Positions 1-8,917 of a DNA stretch of 64,000 nucleotides are shown here, one piece after another. The notes under the pieces were generated by a model, which saw nothing but the letters and a program-made list of their open reading frames with translations, had not been told where the DNA came from and did no database searches. The stretch is from NCBI RefSeq assembly GCF_031569985.1, contig NZ_JAMQKA010000029.1:1-64000 (forward strand), written 5' to 3'. The position numbers were made by a program, and so were the translations under genes. The DNA comes from JAMQKA01 sp031569985 (GTDB taxonomy: Bacteria > Bacteroidota > Rhodothermia > Balneolales > Balneolaceae). Each line of letters opens with the position of its first letter. Position 1 is the first letter of the stretch.

Positions 1-111
1 CACTCCCGGCAGCAGCTGGTCGATCAACTCATGAGCTACATCAAAGACTATAACCAGAAGAACGCAAAACCATTCAACTGGACCTATGGAAAAGAGTACC
101 TCACGAATTAA
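1..111 (+). mobile_element. 3' end of an IS630-family transposase gene
   Basis: The open frame enters from outside the window and ends at TAA 109-111. The last 36 residues include YIKDYNQKNAKPFNWTYG, which matches the usual C-terminal ending of IS630-type DDE transposases (xFIxxYNxxxAKPFxWTY). Only this tail is visible, so activity cannot be judged. It runs tail-to-tail into a truncated sensor kinase on the other strand, and the two stop codons overlap. IS630 elements insert at TA. A TA at 125-126 is the likely boundary, because kinase-like coding resumes right after it; this boundary is inferred. Confidence 0.78.
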
Positions 112-1148
112 GTGGTAATGACACTAGAGCCTTTTACAAACGGTTCGAACTGCTCCTCGTTATCCATTTTCCACAGGTTCATGGGCTGAAATGTACTACC
201 TTCCTGTGCGTCCCGAATAAAAATATGTCCCAGTTGCCACCCCAGGAACTTCTTTATCCGTTTGATACAGGCTTCCAGGGAGTGGGTGTAGTCCATATTT
301 TTATTGACAATCTGGGCAATATCTTTTTGCAGTTCCTGGACTTTTTGATCCCAAATCATCTGCTGCTCTGCTTTTTTTCGCTCCCTGATGTCTCGGATGA
401 TGCTATACGTTTGCTCTTTCCCGTCTCTCAGTTCAACAATACGAGATGTTATCTCAACCGGGATGGCAGACCCGTCTTTGTGTTGTAGTTCCAGCTCTCC
501 CTTAAACTTCTTCTCTTCAGCCTGTTCTCTCTCATGAAGTAGTTTTTGCAAGTCGGTGCCGTCAAGTTGAAATAGATCGGTTCTTCTTAGCTCCAGGAGT
601 TCTTCCCGGCTGTATCCCAGCAGATCGCACAACGCTTGATTGGCATCCAAGACCTTTCCTTTTTTCTCTGGCTGTCCAATTAAAATACCGTCCATGCTGG
701 AATTGAACAGCAGTCGGTATCGCATCTCACTTCTTTTCAGGGAGTACTCAGCATGCAGTCGTTTTTCTTTCTCCTTGGATTCTCGAATAGCTCGTATAGC
801 TACTTGCCCCAGGCGTTTTTCTGCATTGTTCTTGATGAGGTAGTCTACTGCTCCCTCCTTAATCAGTTCAACAGCCTTTTCGTCACCAATCGTCGCCGAA
901 ACGATAATGATTGGAACCTCTTCGCAGTATGAATCTTTCAACTTGATTGCATCTAGGCCTGTGAAATTTATCAGGCGGTAGTCGGAGAGAATAAGATCGG
1001 CCGGAAAGTTCTGCAGGGCCTCCTCATAAGTCTGCTTGTTGTGCACCAGCTTAATTTTGTCGAACGGTTCCCCTGACCGCTGCAGGTACTGCTTCATCAG
1101 GTTGGCGTCAGCCTTGTTGTCTTCCAATATCAGAACATTGAATCCCAT
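108..1148 (-). pseudogene. Truncated sensor protein: receiver - PAS - partial GAF, cut by the IS630 element
   Basis: The likely start is the ATG at 1148 (MGFNVLILED); an upstream in-frame ATG at 1205 lies inside the preceding gene remnant. Residues 1-120 form a receiver domain with acidic pocket ED, phosphoacceptor Asp in LILSDYRL and conserved Lys in DYLIKN. A PAS domain with PAC follows at about 140-265, then the beginning of a GAF domain (DIAQIVNKN... LGWQLGHIFI... EQFEPFVKG). The frame then runs into SSVITT and a stop. Full-length relatives continue through GAF into HisKA and HATPase modules, which are absent. The last residues are probably supplied by the IS end. The kinase module has been lost, so signalling output is unlikely unless the receiver-PAS part works alone. 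Confidence 0.75.
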
Positions 1149-1164
1149 ATTTGACCGAAATGGT

Positions 1165-1593
1165 TTAGTTGGGTTTTTGGTTGAGCAGCAGCCAGTAAAA
1201 GCCAACGTCCGATATTGAATCCAGGAATTTGTTAAAATTCACCGGTTTTACGATGTAGCTGTTGACCCCATACTCATAACTTTGAACGATATCTTTTTCC
1301 TCTTTGGAGGAGGTAAGAATGACCACCGGAATGCGCTTGGTTTCTGAATGTGTCCGGATTTCTTTAAGTACCTAGAGCCCGTCAACCTTTGGCATTTTCA
1401 GGTCCAGCAGTACCACTTTCGGTTTGTTTCTTATGGAGCGGTCGCCGTATTCCCCGCGGGCAAACAGGTAATCAAGTGCCTGCTCGCCATCTTTAACCCA
1501 TACTACTTTATTTCCCAGGTTTCTTTTTTTTAAAGCCCGCATGGTCAGGTCGGCATCTCTATTGTTGTCTTTGGCTAATAAGATTTCAATACC
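1165..1593 (-). pseudogene. Rcp1-like single-domain response regulator with in-frame stop and no start codon
   Basis: Read on the minus strand, one continuous frame from 1593 to the TAA at 1165-1167 encodes a CheY-like receiver of the Rcp1 type: IEILLAKDNNRDADLTMRAL at the N-terminus, phosphoacceptor motif VLLDLKMPKVDG, switch residue region VVILTSS and the Lys of SYIVKPVNF. A TAG at 1372-1374 falls right after KVDGL, where relatives have Glu or Gln. No ATG, GTG or TTG lies in frame before the first receiver strand; the frame instead emerges from inside the upstream PAS gene. Both defects indicate a dead gene. Canonical members are about 145 residues; this remnant has 142 codons. It sits between two other truncated two-component genes. 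Confidence 0.75.
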
Positions 1594-2534
1594 CTTTTGT
1601 CGTCCTTGATTATCTTTGCTGCAAATTTTTCTTCAAACAGCTCACTGTCCGTTTTCCCGATGATATCTTCCTGTTCCAGTCCAAAAGTTTTTCTGAACTC
1701 CTTGTTAACCAACCGATACGGTCCATCTACATCCTTCACAAAGATAAATGAGCCCGATTGCTCCATGATCGCTTCGAGCAGCTTTTGCTGTTTTAATAGT
1801 TCATCCTGGGCTGATTTCTGTTTAGAGATATCAATCCCGACTCCCAACAGGTAGGGCTTGTCATTCAAGATGATTCTGCTGGCACTGAAATAAAACGGAA
1901 TTTGATCACCTTTTTTTGTGACAAGACTGGCCTCAACTTCTACACTTCCCTCTTTGAATGCCTGCCCTATCGCTTCTGAAATTCGCTCTTTGTCTTTACC
2001 CTTAAAAAAGTCGAGTGCATCCAGCGTCCTTATTTCTTTCGTGCTGTAGCCGGTAATTTCTTCCACATTCTTATTCCATCGCAGCATGTTTCCTTCATCG
2101 TCGAAGATATAGAACGTCCCGGGGATATTTTGGGCAAGGGCGTCCATAAACTCTTTTTCTATATTCAACTCCTGTTCCGCCTGGACTTGCTCAGTCACAT
2201 TTTGGGCCAGGACGAGCTTGCACATCTTATCCCCATCATAAATGGGGGTTGAAAGAATGTGAACAAAGAGTTCGGAGCCGTCCTTTCTCCTGTGCTCCCA
2301 GATACCCGCATTGTTGAAGTGTGGCTTTCGTTTTTCTACCTCTGTAATCAACTTTGGTATTTCACTTTGGGGACGCAGATCTTTTATGGAGAGGGAAAGG
2401 GCCTCGTTTCTGTTATAGCCGTAGAGTTGTAGCGCGGCCTCATTGACCTCTATAATGCTGAAATCATCGGGATCATAGATCCACATGGGATTTGGGTTAT
2501 CTTCAAAAAATAGATCTATGTTTTTTATACCCAT
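1575..2534 (-). pseudogene. Triple-PAS sensor protein, probably a truncated histidine kinase
   Basis: The protein has 319 residues and starts at ATG 2534, with GGAG about 8 nt upstream. It contains three consecutive PAS domains: about residues 5-120 (MWIYDPDDFSIIEVN), 125-245 (GTFYIFDDEGNMLRWN) and 250-315 (SFIFVKDVDGPYRLVN). The third breaks off at IIKDDKRVLKSY, where relatives continue into another strand, PAC and a kinase module. No HisKA or HATPase follows. The frame ends where the next receiver remnant begins without its own start, so a deletion joining the two genes is the simplest explanation. It may still be expressed as a ligand-binding PAS protein, but is probably a decaying kinase. 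Confidence 0.6.
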
Positions 2535-2763
2535 AATTTGCGCTCCTGCCTGATCCCTAATTTTCAGAGGTGAGAGTATTACCGCGGTAAATGTTAATTA
2601 ATTTTAATATTTATTTCCAAATATTGCCGCTCAGTATGTCAAAAATAGGTGGAAACGCTTAGTTTATTTCCCTGCCACTGGTTGTAGCTTGTTTTTTCTC
2701 TTAGTTCGGATTCTTTCATCCTGCTGTTTACATTGCTCAAAATTTTGCAGTATTTCTTTCCTG

Positions 2764-3525
2764 ATGAAGTCAGCAATTAAATCAGTATTTATTTGGAGCG
2801 CCGTGCTGGGCCTGATTGCCATTTGGGTGCCGGTGCTGGGTGTGGTTCGGCTGTTTGACCGCGATCCCGCGCATTATCGCACGGGGCGACTCTTCCGCAA
2901 GCTGGGTAAGTGGATTACCAAGGTGAATCCAGAGTGGTCGATTCATATTTCGGGTAATACCGAGGTAGACGACCGAAAGCCGTTCATAGTGGTAAGTAAT
3001 CACCTGTCCAATGCCGATATCCCCCTTATCTCAAACCTGCCGTGGGAGATGAAATGGATTGCCAAGAAAGAGCTTTTCGAGGTTCCGCTCTCGGGATGGA
3101 TGATGAAGATGGCGGGCGATATCCCGGTGAACCGGCGCGACCCCCGCAGTCAGATATCAACGCTGAAAAATGCCGTGCATTATTTGCGTAACAACTGCTC
3201 CGTAATGTTTTTCCCCGAAGGTACACGCTCTCGTTCCGGAAAGCTGGGACGTTTCACCAACGGTGCGTTTCACCTGGCCATACGAGAACAGGTCCCCGTA
3301 TTGCCACTGGTCATTGATGGCACGCAGGACTGCCTTCCCAAGAACAGCTGGAAGTTTGGTCGCGCCCCGGAGATCCGCCTGAAAGTGCTCGACCCGATCC
3401 TGGTAGAAGGGTTAGGCTCAGATGATGTGGATGAACTGATGAAAAAAACACGGGCTGCCATTTTAGATCAGCTCTCCGAATGGCGCCAACAACCCACTGC
3501 CGAAATTGATGCAACAACGAAGTAA
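2764..3525 (+). CDS. plsC: 1-acyl-sn-glycerol-3-phosphate acyltransferase (PlsC/LPLAT family)
   Basis: The protein transfers a fatty acyl group to the sn-2 position of lysophosphatidate, giving phosphatidic acid for membrane phospholipid synthesis. It is 253 residues, typical of the family. An N-terminal hydrophobic segment (about 8-25, SVFIWSAVLGLIAIWVPVLG) should anchor it in the inner membrane. The catalytic HX4D motif is NHLSNAD (H80, D85), and the substrate-binding motif FPEGTRS is at 150-156. The first ATG (2764) was chosen; an in-frame TTG at 2689 would add 25 Cys/Ser-rich residues with no family counterpart. Neither start has a clear Shine-Dalgarno sequence. Confidence 0.9.
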   Translation: MKSAIKSVFIWSAVLGLIAIWVPVLGVVRLFDRDPAHYRTGRLFRKLGKWITKVNPEWSIHISGNTEVDDRKPFIVVSNHLSNADIPLISNLPWEMKWIAKKELFEVPLSGWMMKMAGDIPVNRRDPRSQISTLKNAVHYLRNNCSVMFFPEGTRSRSGKLGRFTNGAFHLAIREQVPVLPLVIDGTQDCLPKNSWKFGRAPEIRLKVLDPILVEGLGSDDVDELMKKTRAAILDQLSEWRQQPTAEIDATTK

Positions 3526-3594
3526 AAACAATAGAGGTGAGCCCTAAAGCGGCTACTTTTTGTGGGATAGATCATTAGGGAGGGTGTATTACCC

Positions 3595-4461
3595 TTAATC
3601 CAACGCCATCTCAATTAAATAATCGTCCAGTTTTTGCTGGGGAATGATGTGGGTGTCGAGATCCAGGTGCTGTACAATTTGGTGGTTTCGCTGGCTGCAG
3701 TTTTCGTAAAATCGTTTAAGGGCTTCAAAATCTTCAAGCAGAAGTTTGCCGATATATTTGTCCAGCAACTCCTGTTCCCTGAAATGAGAAAGCATAATTT
3801 CGAACAACTCATCCGAGGAGCCGATAAATAGTTTTTCCAGTAGCGCGGTGCTTATTATGTGCTCATCCGAAACGTTAAGGCTATAGTTCATGGGCGTAAG
3901 ATTTTTGAGCAAGATCGAAGGAAGGTGGTGAGCGGAATCGACCTTGTGTTCAGCTATATACAGCAGGCGGAACAGGGCACCCAGGGCTTTGCGAACCACC
4001 ACGTGACCTTTGAACGCCCCGTAGGTATGCCACTCTTTTTCAGAATATTGGCGCATGTTTAGTTTAAAGGTCCAATAGTTTTCCTCCTGCTTAACATGAA
4101 TGAAGTAGTAAGTTTCTGGAGATTTTTTGGCATGATTGAACTCGGGTTGCTTTTGACGGATCAGCTTGTTTTCGCGGAGTAATGCCTGTTTCTCATTCTT
4201 GCAGAGCTCATACTGAATATCATGCACCATACGTATCAGCCTGATGGTTTTACGAGAGGATTTCCCAACCTTGGCACGGCGATAGGTAAACAGCCGATTG
4301 CGCAGGTTTTTGGCTTTGCCTACATACAGCAGCATACCATCGCGGCCATACATTTTATAGATTCCCGGTTTTTTGGGTAACGCATCAAAAAAATCAGTCC
4401 CCAATCGATCTTCGAGTGGATTATAGTGGTTAAACAGACGCTGTTGTTCGCTATTCTTCAT
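3595..4461 (-). CDS. GIY-YIG nuclease, UvrC-N/Cho-like
   Basis: This 288-residue protein opens with a GIY-YIG nuclease domain like the N-terminal domain of UvrC and the Cho endonuclease: PGIYKMYG (GIY 33-35), LLYVGKAKNLRNRL (YVG 46-48 with the catalytic Arg following), and ALLRENKLI, in which E97 is the likely metal ligand. The remaining 180 residues lack the UvrB-interacting, RNase H-like and HhH parts of full UvrC. It may make a 3' incision in nucleotide excision repair, as Cho does, or have another DNA-cleavage role. AGGTG precedes the ATG by a few bases. It is convergent with plsC. Confidence 0.8.
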   Translation of the reverse strand: MKNSEQQRLFNHYNPLEDRLGTDFFDALPKKPGIYKMYGRDGMLLYVGKAKNLRNRLFTYRRAKVGKSSRKTIRLIRMVHDIQYELCKNEKQALLRENKLIRQKQPEFNHAKKSPETYYFIHVKQEENYWTFKLNMRQYSEKEWHTYGAFKGHVVVRKALGALFRLLYIAEHKVDSAHHLPSILLKNLTPMNYSLNVSDEHIISTALLEKLFIGSSDELFEIMLSHFREQELLDKYIGKLLLEDFEALKRFYENCSQRNHQIVQHLDLDTHIIPQQKLDDYLIEMALD

Positions 4462-4613
4462 AGCACCTTTTATAATTCAAATAACAAATTGAGTTTTCCT
4501 CGGCAGAAATCTATTCTTAAAAAAAATACTTCTAAATAGAACATAGAATTACCATTTGTCGTGTTATTTGTCTTACTTTACAAATACAAACTTCATAAAA
4601 ACTGGGGGAAGTT

Positions 4614-5417
4614 ATGAGGAAGCTATCATATACAGGGTTATTTGTCATCTTAGTGTTAATCTCTTCTGTGGCAGCCGGTCAGTCAAGCGATGCCAATTAC
4701 CTGAAATTCGATTATATAAAAGTACAACCCGAGAACGTCCATGATTATCTTGAGTATATGCATAATACTTGGAAACCCCTCTATCAAAAGCAGGTGGCAT
4801 CAGGTAAAATAGACAGTTGGAATTTATACCGGGTCTTTGCACCGGGGGGAGCAGATGGTAAATATAACTTTGTGGCTGTCACTTCTGCGTCCGGTCTTAA
4901 TGTATACCAGTCCCTGAGTCCCAGGGAAATACTGAGTATGAATAAAAAATCGCAGCGAGAAATTGGCAGAATGATGGACAGGGCAAATGACCTGCGTACC
5001 GTCATGTACACGGAGTTCTGGAAAGCGATTAACAAAATTGATGAGGATGAGGCATCTCCACATCCTGCAAAATATATGATGGTTGACTACATGTTGGTCG
5101 CACCCGGCAAAGATTATGACTACCAGATGCTGGAAGATGAGGTGGCAAAACCGATCCACCAGGAACGAAAAGAACAGGACCGTATGGCAGGATGGGAATT
5201 GTTTTCCCTTATAACCCCGGGCGGTCGGGAATATGGGTATAATTTTGCTACCGGAAACTATTTTGAGGAACTCAGCGATGTAGAGTTCGGCTTTACCGAA
5301 GATGTCGTCATGAATGCACTGCCGGGTACTGACCTTCCCGAACTCTTTGATACCATCTTTGCCACCCGCTCCCTGGTAAAAAGCGAGGTTTGGGAACTGG
5401 TTGATCGTACTGACTAA
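4614..5417 (+). CDS. Secreted protein of unknown function
   Basis: The protein has 267 residues with a clear signal peptide (MRKLSYTGLFVILVLISSVAAG, cleavage probably after AAG or AGQ), so it is periplasmic or exported. The mature part seems to contain two similar halves (YLKFDYIKVQPENVHDYLEYM and YMMVDYMLVAPGKDYDYQMLE), each beginning with a beta-strand followed by a helix. This suggests a duplicated dimeric alpha/beta-barrel (ferredoxin-like) fold. Function is not recognised. A good GGGGAAG Shine-Dalgarno precedes the ATG. It appears monocistronic. Confidence 0.7.
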   Translation: MRKLSYTGLFVILVLISSVAAGQSSDANYLKFDYIKVQPENVHDYLEYMHNTWKPLYQKQVASGKIDSWNLYRVFAPGGADGKYNFVAVTSASGLNVYQSLSPREILSMNKKSQREIGRMMDRANDLRTVMYTEFWKAINKIDEDEASPHPAKYMMVDYMLVAPGKDYDYQMLEDEVAKPIHQERKEQDRMAGWELFSLITPGGREYGYNFATGNYFEELSDVEFGFTEDVVMNALPGTDLPELFDTIFATRSLVKSEVWELVDRTD

Positions 5418-5581
5418 AATTATAAAAGTTTGAAATCCGGATGCTCCCCATTTGTTCTGCGATTAGAGCAATATGCTGAATTTGGGCATCTGGATTTCGA
5501 ATTTAATATCGCTTTTCTTGTTTTTGAAATACCCATTGCCCATCTTCATTCTGATTGTTTGAAAAAAGTGATATCAGAACT

Positions 5582-8500
5582 ATGCCGTACATTGCCGACC
5601 TCCATGTCCATTCCCACTACTCCAGGGCGACCAGCAAGGATCTGAATCTTGAATCGCTCTATCAATGGGCTAAAATAAAGGGTATTAACGTAGTTGGAAC
5701 GGGCGACTTTACTCACCCGGAATGGTTTAATGAACTCAAACAGAAACTACAACCGGATGGAAGAGGATTCTATACACTGAAAAACCCACCCGAGGACCCG
5801 GCGATTCCCGGGACAAAAACACGGGACATAGATGTACGATTTTGCCTGACTACCGAGATCAGCTCTATCTACAAGCATGGGGATTGCGTACGCAAGAACC
5901 ACAACCTGGTATATGCTCCCGACCTGGATACGGTGGCACGCATCAACCACAAGCTTTCGGCCATCGGGAACCTGGAAGCCGACGGGCGCCCGATATTAGG
6001 GCTGCCATCGCGCGATCTGCTGGAGATTGTCCGTGAGACCTCGGACCGGGCCTACCTGGTGCCGGCCCACATTTGGACGCCGTGGTTTTCTACGCTCGGT
6101 TCCAAGGCCGGGTACGACAGCATCGAAGCCTGTTTCCGGGATTTGACCGGTGAGCTGTTTGCAGTGGAGACAGGCCTCTCTTCCGATCCCGCTATGAACT
6201 GGAGACTTAGCAATCTCGATCAATACACGCTGATTTCAAATTCTGATGCCCATTCACCCTCCAAGCTGGGCCGTGAAGCCAATCTTCTGGATACCGAATT
6301 AAGCTATGATGGGCTTTTTGAGGCTTTCAAGACCGGGGATGGTTTTATGGGGACGTACGAGTTTTATCCCCAGGAAGGAAAATACCACCATGATGGTCAT
6401 CGCAAATGTGATATCTCCTTTGAACCCGAGGTAACCAAAAAGCATAATAGCCTTTGCCCTGAATGTGGGAAGTCACTTACCGTGGGTGTGCTTCACCGGG
6501 TAGTAGACCTTGCCGACCGCCAGCAGCCTCAAAAACCACGGGAAGCTGCTGATTACCAGTACATTATTCCACTGCCAGAAGTACTTGGAGAGATTGAAGG
6601 CGTGGGACCCAAAACAAAAACCGTCCGAAGAAAATACCGCGATGTGATATCAAACTTCGGTAATGAGTTCGACCTGTTGCACCAGGTCCCAATTGAGGAT
6701 GTTGAGAAGAAAAACGGGGCTGTCCTTGCAGAAGCTGTGCGACGAATAAGGGACAATGATGTCAATCCCAAAGCCGGCTATGACGGTGTATTTGGGGTAA
6801 TTAAAGTGTTTGAGGATGGGGAAATTGAACGGATTCGCGGGCAGCTGGGATTCTTTGGAATAGATGAATACAAAGTTGATGAAAAAGAACAGCAAGCTGC
6901 TGAGCCTGAGCCAAATGCCTACGAGCAAGATGAGGAACTCAAGACCGGCTCGGAAGAACCCTATGCTCTTAACCCTCAACAGCAAGAGGTAAAAGATTCC
7001 CTGCGCGGTACAACACTGGTGAAGGCGGGGCCGGGCACCGGGAAGACCCATGCTCTGGTTGAATGGATTGTAAACCAAGTGGAGATCGGCCAGCGAGCCC
7101 CGGATCAAGTGATGGCGGTTACCTTTACAAATAAATCAGCTGAAGAACTCCAGCAGCGATTAACCAATCGGTTGGGGTCCCGGGCCAAACGGATGACCAT
7201 AGGTACATTTCATGCTATTGCATGGAAGTTGCTAAAAGAGCTGCGCCCAAATATACATACGATCTATGACCGGGGTGCCCGAAGAATGACGCTTAGTTTT
7301 GTGTTCCCGGAATTGAGCGGCTCGAAACGTAAGCAGCTCGAGGAGCACCTTTTACGATATTTTGAACTGGGCACAGAGCTTCCAGCTGATTTTAAAGACT
7401 ACGCCCGAAGATACCAGGATTACCTTGAGGAGAACGGGGCAGTAGATCTCTCAAATATAATTAACCGTTTAGTTAGTATAGCCAGGGATAAGAATGATAT
7501 CCGGAACCAGCTCCAAAATCGTTTTAAGGCAATTGCTGTTGATGAGTTGCAGGATATCAACCCGATTCAGTATGAGATGGTGGAATTGCTGGGCGGTGGA
7601 GATGAGAAAAGTATGCTGGCCATCGGGGATCCTGACCAGTCAATCTACGGCTTCCGCGGTTCTGATCTGTCGCTCTTCTTTAAGTTTGGACGCCAATTTG
7701 AAGCTAATGAAATCGCGTTGAGCAGAAATTATCGATCTACTGGCAACATATTGGAGGCGGCAGGATCTGTGATCGACCACAACGAGATGAAGAGTGAGGT
7801 TGCATTGAGACCCAGTAAGGAAGAGGGCAGTCTTATATCTGTGCATCGCGCAGCAAATCCTTTCGCAGAAGCTGATTATATACTGGACCAGGTTGAACGA
7901 TACATCGGGGGAATTGACAGCTTGGCTTCAGGTACACATACCTACAGTCAGCACTCCTACGGTTTGGGGGACATCGCCGTGCTATATCGCACGAATGCGG
8001 TAGGGGAATCGCTCTTTAAAGCGTTTCTAAAAGCTGGAATCCCCGTAAACTTTGGAGATGGAACCCCGTTTCTCACTGAGCCCCCATTCACTGTAATTGC
8101 GAACCTCCTTCGACTCATGCTCAATCCAGGTAACAAAATGGCGCTAAGTGACCTGCTATCCGAAGGTTATGGTTGGAGTGAGGCACAAATAACGTCACTG
8201 CTGAATGCTGTCAGTGGTAATGAGATGTCACTGTTTGGGGACGAACTGGTAGAAAATATTGCAGATCCACTGCAGGAAGACCTGGAGAATTTGAAGAAGA
8301 TATATGCAGATATTACTGAACATATTGAAAGTTCTGGGTTAGCATCGGCCGTGACAGTAGCCTGCAAAGAGTTTATGCCGGATGACCTGCTTACTGATGA
8401 GCAGCTCCTGAAGAAGGAGACACTGCTGGAACTGGCGGAGGAGTCGGATCAAAATCTGGAGCATTTCCTTGAGCAGATGCAGCTGAACCCCTATACCGAT

Positions 8501-8857
8501 GCAGGCCGTCTCAAATCTGAAGGCGTCCATTTGTTGACCTTCCATGCGGCCAAAGGTCTGGAATTTCCGGTGGTTCTTATTGCTGCTGCAGAAGAAGAGG
8601 TTGCGCCGATACTTCGGGAGGATACGGATCTGGAGGAAGAAAGGCGCTTGTTTTACGTGGCTATGACCCGGGCGGAAGAAGAGCTCCAGATAACATACAC
8701 TGACGAGAGAAGTCGGTACGGTGAGTTGCGAAAAATGGAGGCTTCCCGGTTTATCTCTGAGATACCCGAACATCTAAAAGAGGTTTCCGGAGATGTGGAG
8801 GCTAAAACGGAAGATGAGAAAGAAGAGACCCAACCGGAGCAGTTGGGATTGTTTTGA
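5582..8857 (+). CDS. EndoQ-like PHP endonuclease fused to UvrD/PcrA superfamily 1 helicase
   Basis: The product of 1091 residues carries two enzymes. Residues 1 to about 420 resemble the TIGR00375/Endonuclease Q family: PHP metal motifs DLHVHSHYS, GTGDFTH, TTEIS, VPAHIWTPW and NSDAHS, then a zinc ribbon with CPECGKSLTVGVLHRV, then a helix-hairpin-helix-like stretch (LGEIEGVGPKTK). Residues from about 465 form a UvrD helicase: Walker A GPGTGKT near 482, DELQD Walker B near 652, GDPDQSIYGFRG, TFHAAKGLEF and YVAMTRAEEEL. EndoQ enzymes nick 5' of deaminated bases and abasic sites, so the helicase may unwind from that nick (inference). Start ATG 5582 was chosen because it leads straight into the PHP strand; the TTG at 5555 is less likely. 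Glu-rich linkers separate the halves and close the C-terminus. Confidence 0.87.
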   Translation: MPYIADLHVHSHYSRATSKDLNLESLYQWAKIKGINVVGTGDFTHPEWFNELKQKLQPDGRGFYTLKNPPEDPAIPGTKTRDIDVRFCLTTEISSIYKHGDCVRKNHNLVYAPDLDTVARINHKLSAIGNLEADGRPILGLPSRDLLEIVRETSDRAYLVPAHIWTPWFSTLGSKAGYDSIEACFRDLTGELFAVETGLSSDPAMNWRLSNLDQYTLISNSDAHSPSKLGREANLLDTELSYDGLFEAFKTGDGFMGTYEFYPQEGKYHHDGHRKCDISFEPEVTKKHNSLCPECGKSLTVGVLHRVVDLADRQQPQKPREAADYQYIIPLPEVLGEIEGVGPKTKTVRRKYRDVISNFGNEFDLLHQVPIEDVEKKNGAVLAEAVRRIRDNDVNPKAGYDGVFGVIKVFEDGEIERIRGQLGFFGIDEYKVDEKEQQAAEPEPNAYEQDEELKTGSEEPYALNPQQQEVKDSLRGTTLVKAGPGTGKTHALVEWIVNQVEIGQRAPDQVMAVTFTNKSAEELQQRLTNRLGSRAKRMTIGTFHAIAWKLLKELRPNIHTIYDRGARRMTLSFVFPELSGSKRKQLEEHLLRYFELGTELPADFKDYARRYQDYLEENGAVDLSNIINRLVSIARDKNDIRNQLQNRFKAIAVDELQDINPIQYEMVELLGGGDEKSMLAIGDPDQSIYGFRGSDLSLFFKFGRQFEANEIALSRNYRSTGNILEAAGSVIDHNEMKSEVALRPSKEEGSLISVHRAANPFAEADYILDQVERYIGGIDSLASGTHTYSQHSYGLGDIAVLYRTNAVGESLFKAFLKAGIPVNFGDGTPFLTEPPFTVIANLLRLMLNPGNKMALSDLLSEGYGWSEAQITSLLNAVSGNEMSLFGDELVENIADPLQEDLENLKKIYADITEHIESSGLASAVTVACKEFMPDDLLTDEQLLKKETLLELAEESDQNLEHFLEQMQLNPYTDAGRLKSEGVHLLTFHAAKGLEFPVVLIAAAEEEVAPILREDTDLEEERRLFYVAMTRAEEELQITYTDERSRYGELRKMEASRFISEIPEHLKEVSGDVEAKTEDEKEETQPEQLGLF

Positions 8858-8871
8858 ACAGGAGCTGGAAT

Positions 8872-8904
8872 ATGTGCGACGCACTTTGGAAGTGCGTCGC
8901 ACAT
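8872..8904. repeat. Perfect 15-bp inverted repeat with 3-nt loop between convergent genes
   Basis: The arms at 8872-8886 (ATGTGCGACGCACTT) and 8890-8904 are exact reverse complements, separated by TGG. It lies 14 bp after the helicase stop and 13 bp from the stop of the convergent dehydrogenase. It could act as a bidirectional terminator, but there is no T-tract on either side. The GTGCGACGCAC core resembles REP-type palindromes dispersed by REP-associated tyrosine transposases in some Bacteroidota; that link is from memory and not tested. Confidence 0.7.
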
Positions 8905-8917
8905 TGATAGTCTAAGG

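Noticed and set aside
5430..5645. Plus-strand 71-residue frame before the helicase gene
   Set aside because: It overlaps the helicase start in another frame and shows no Shine-Dalgarno or family features.
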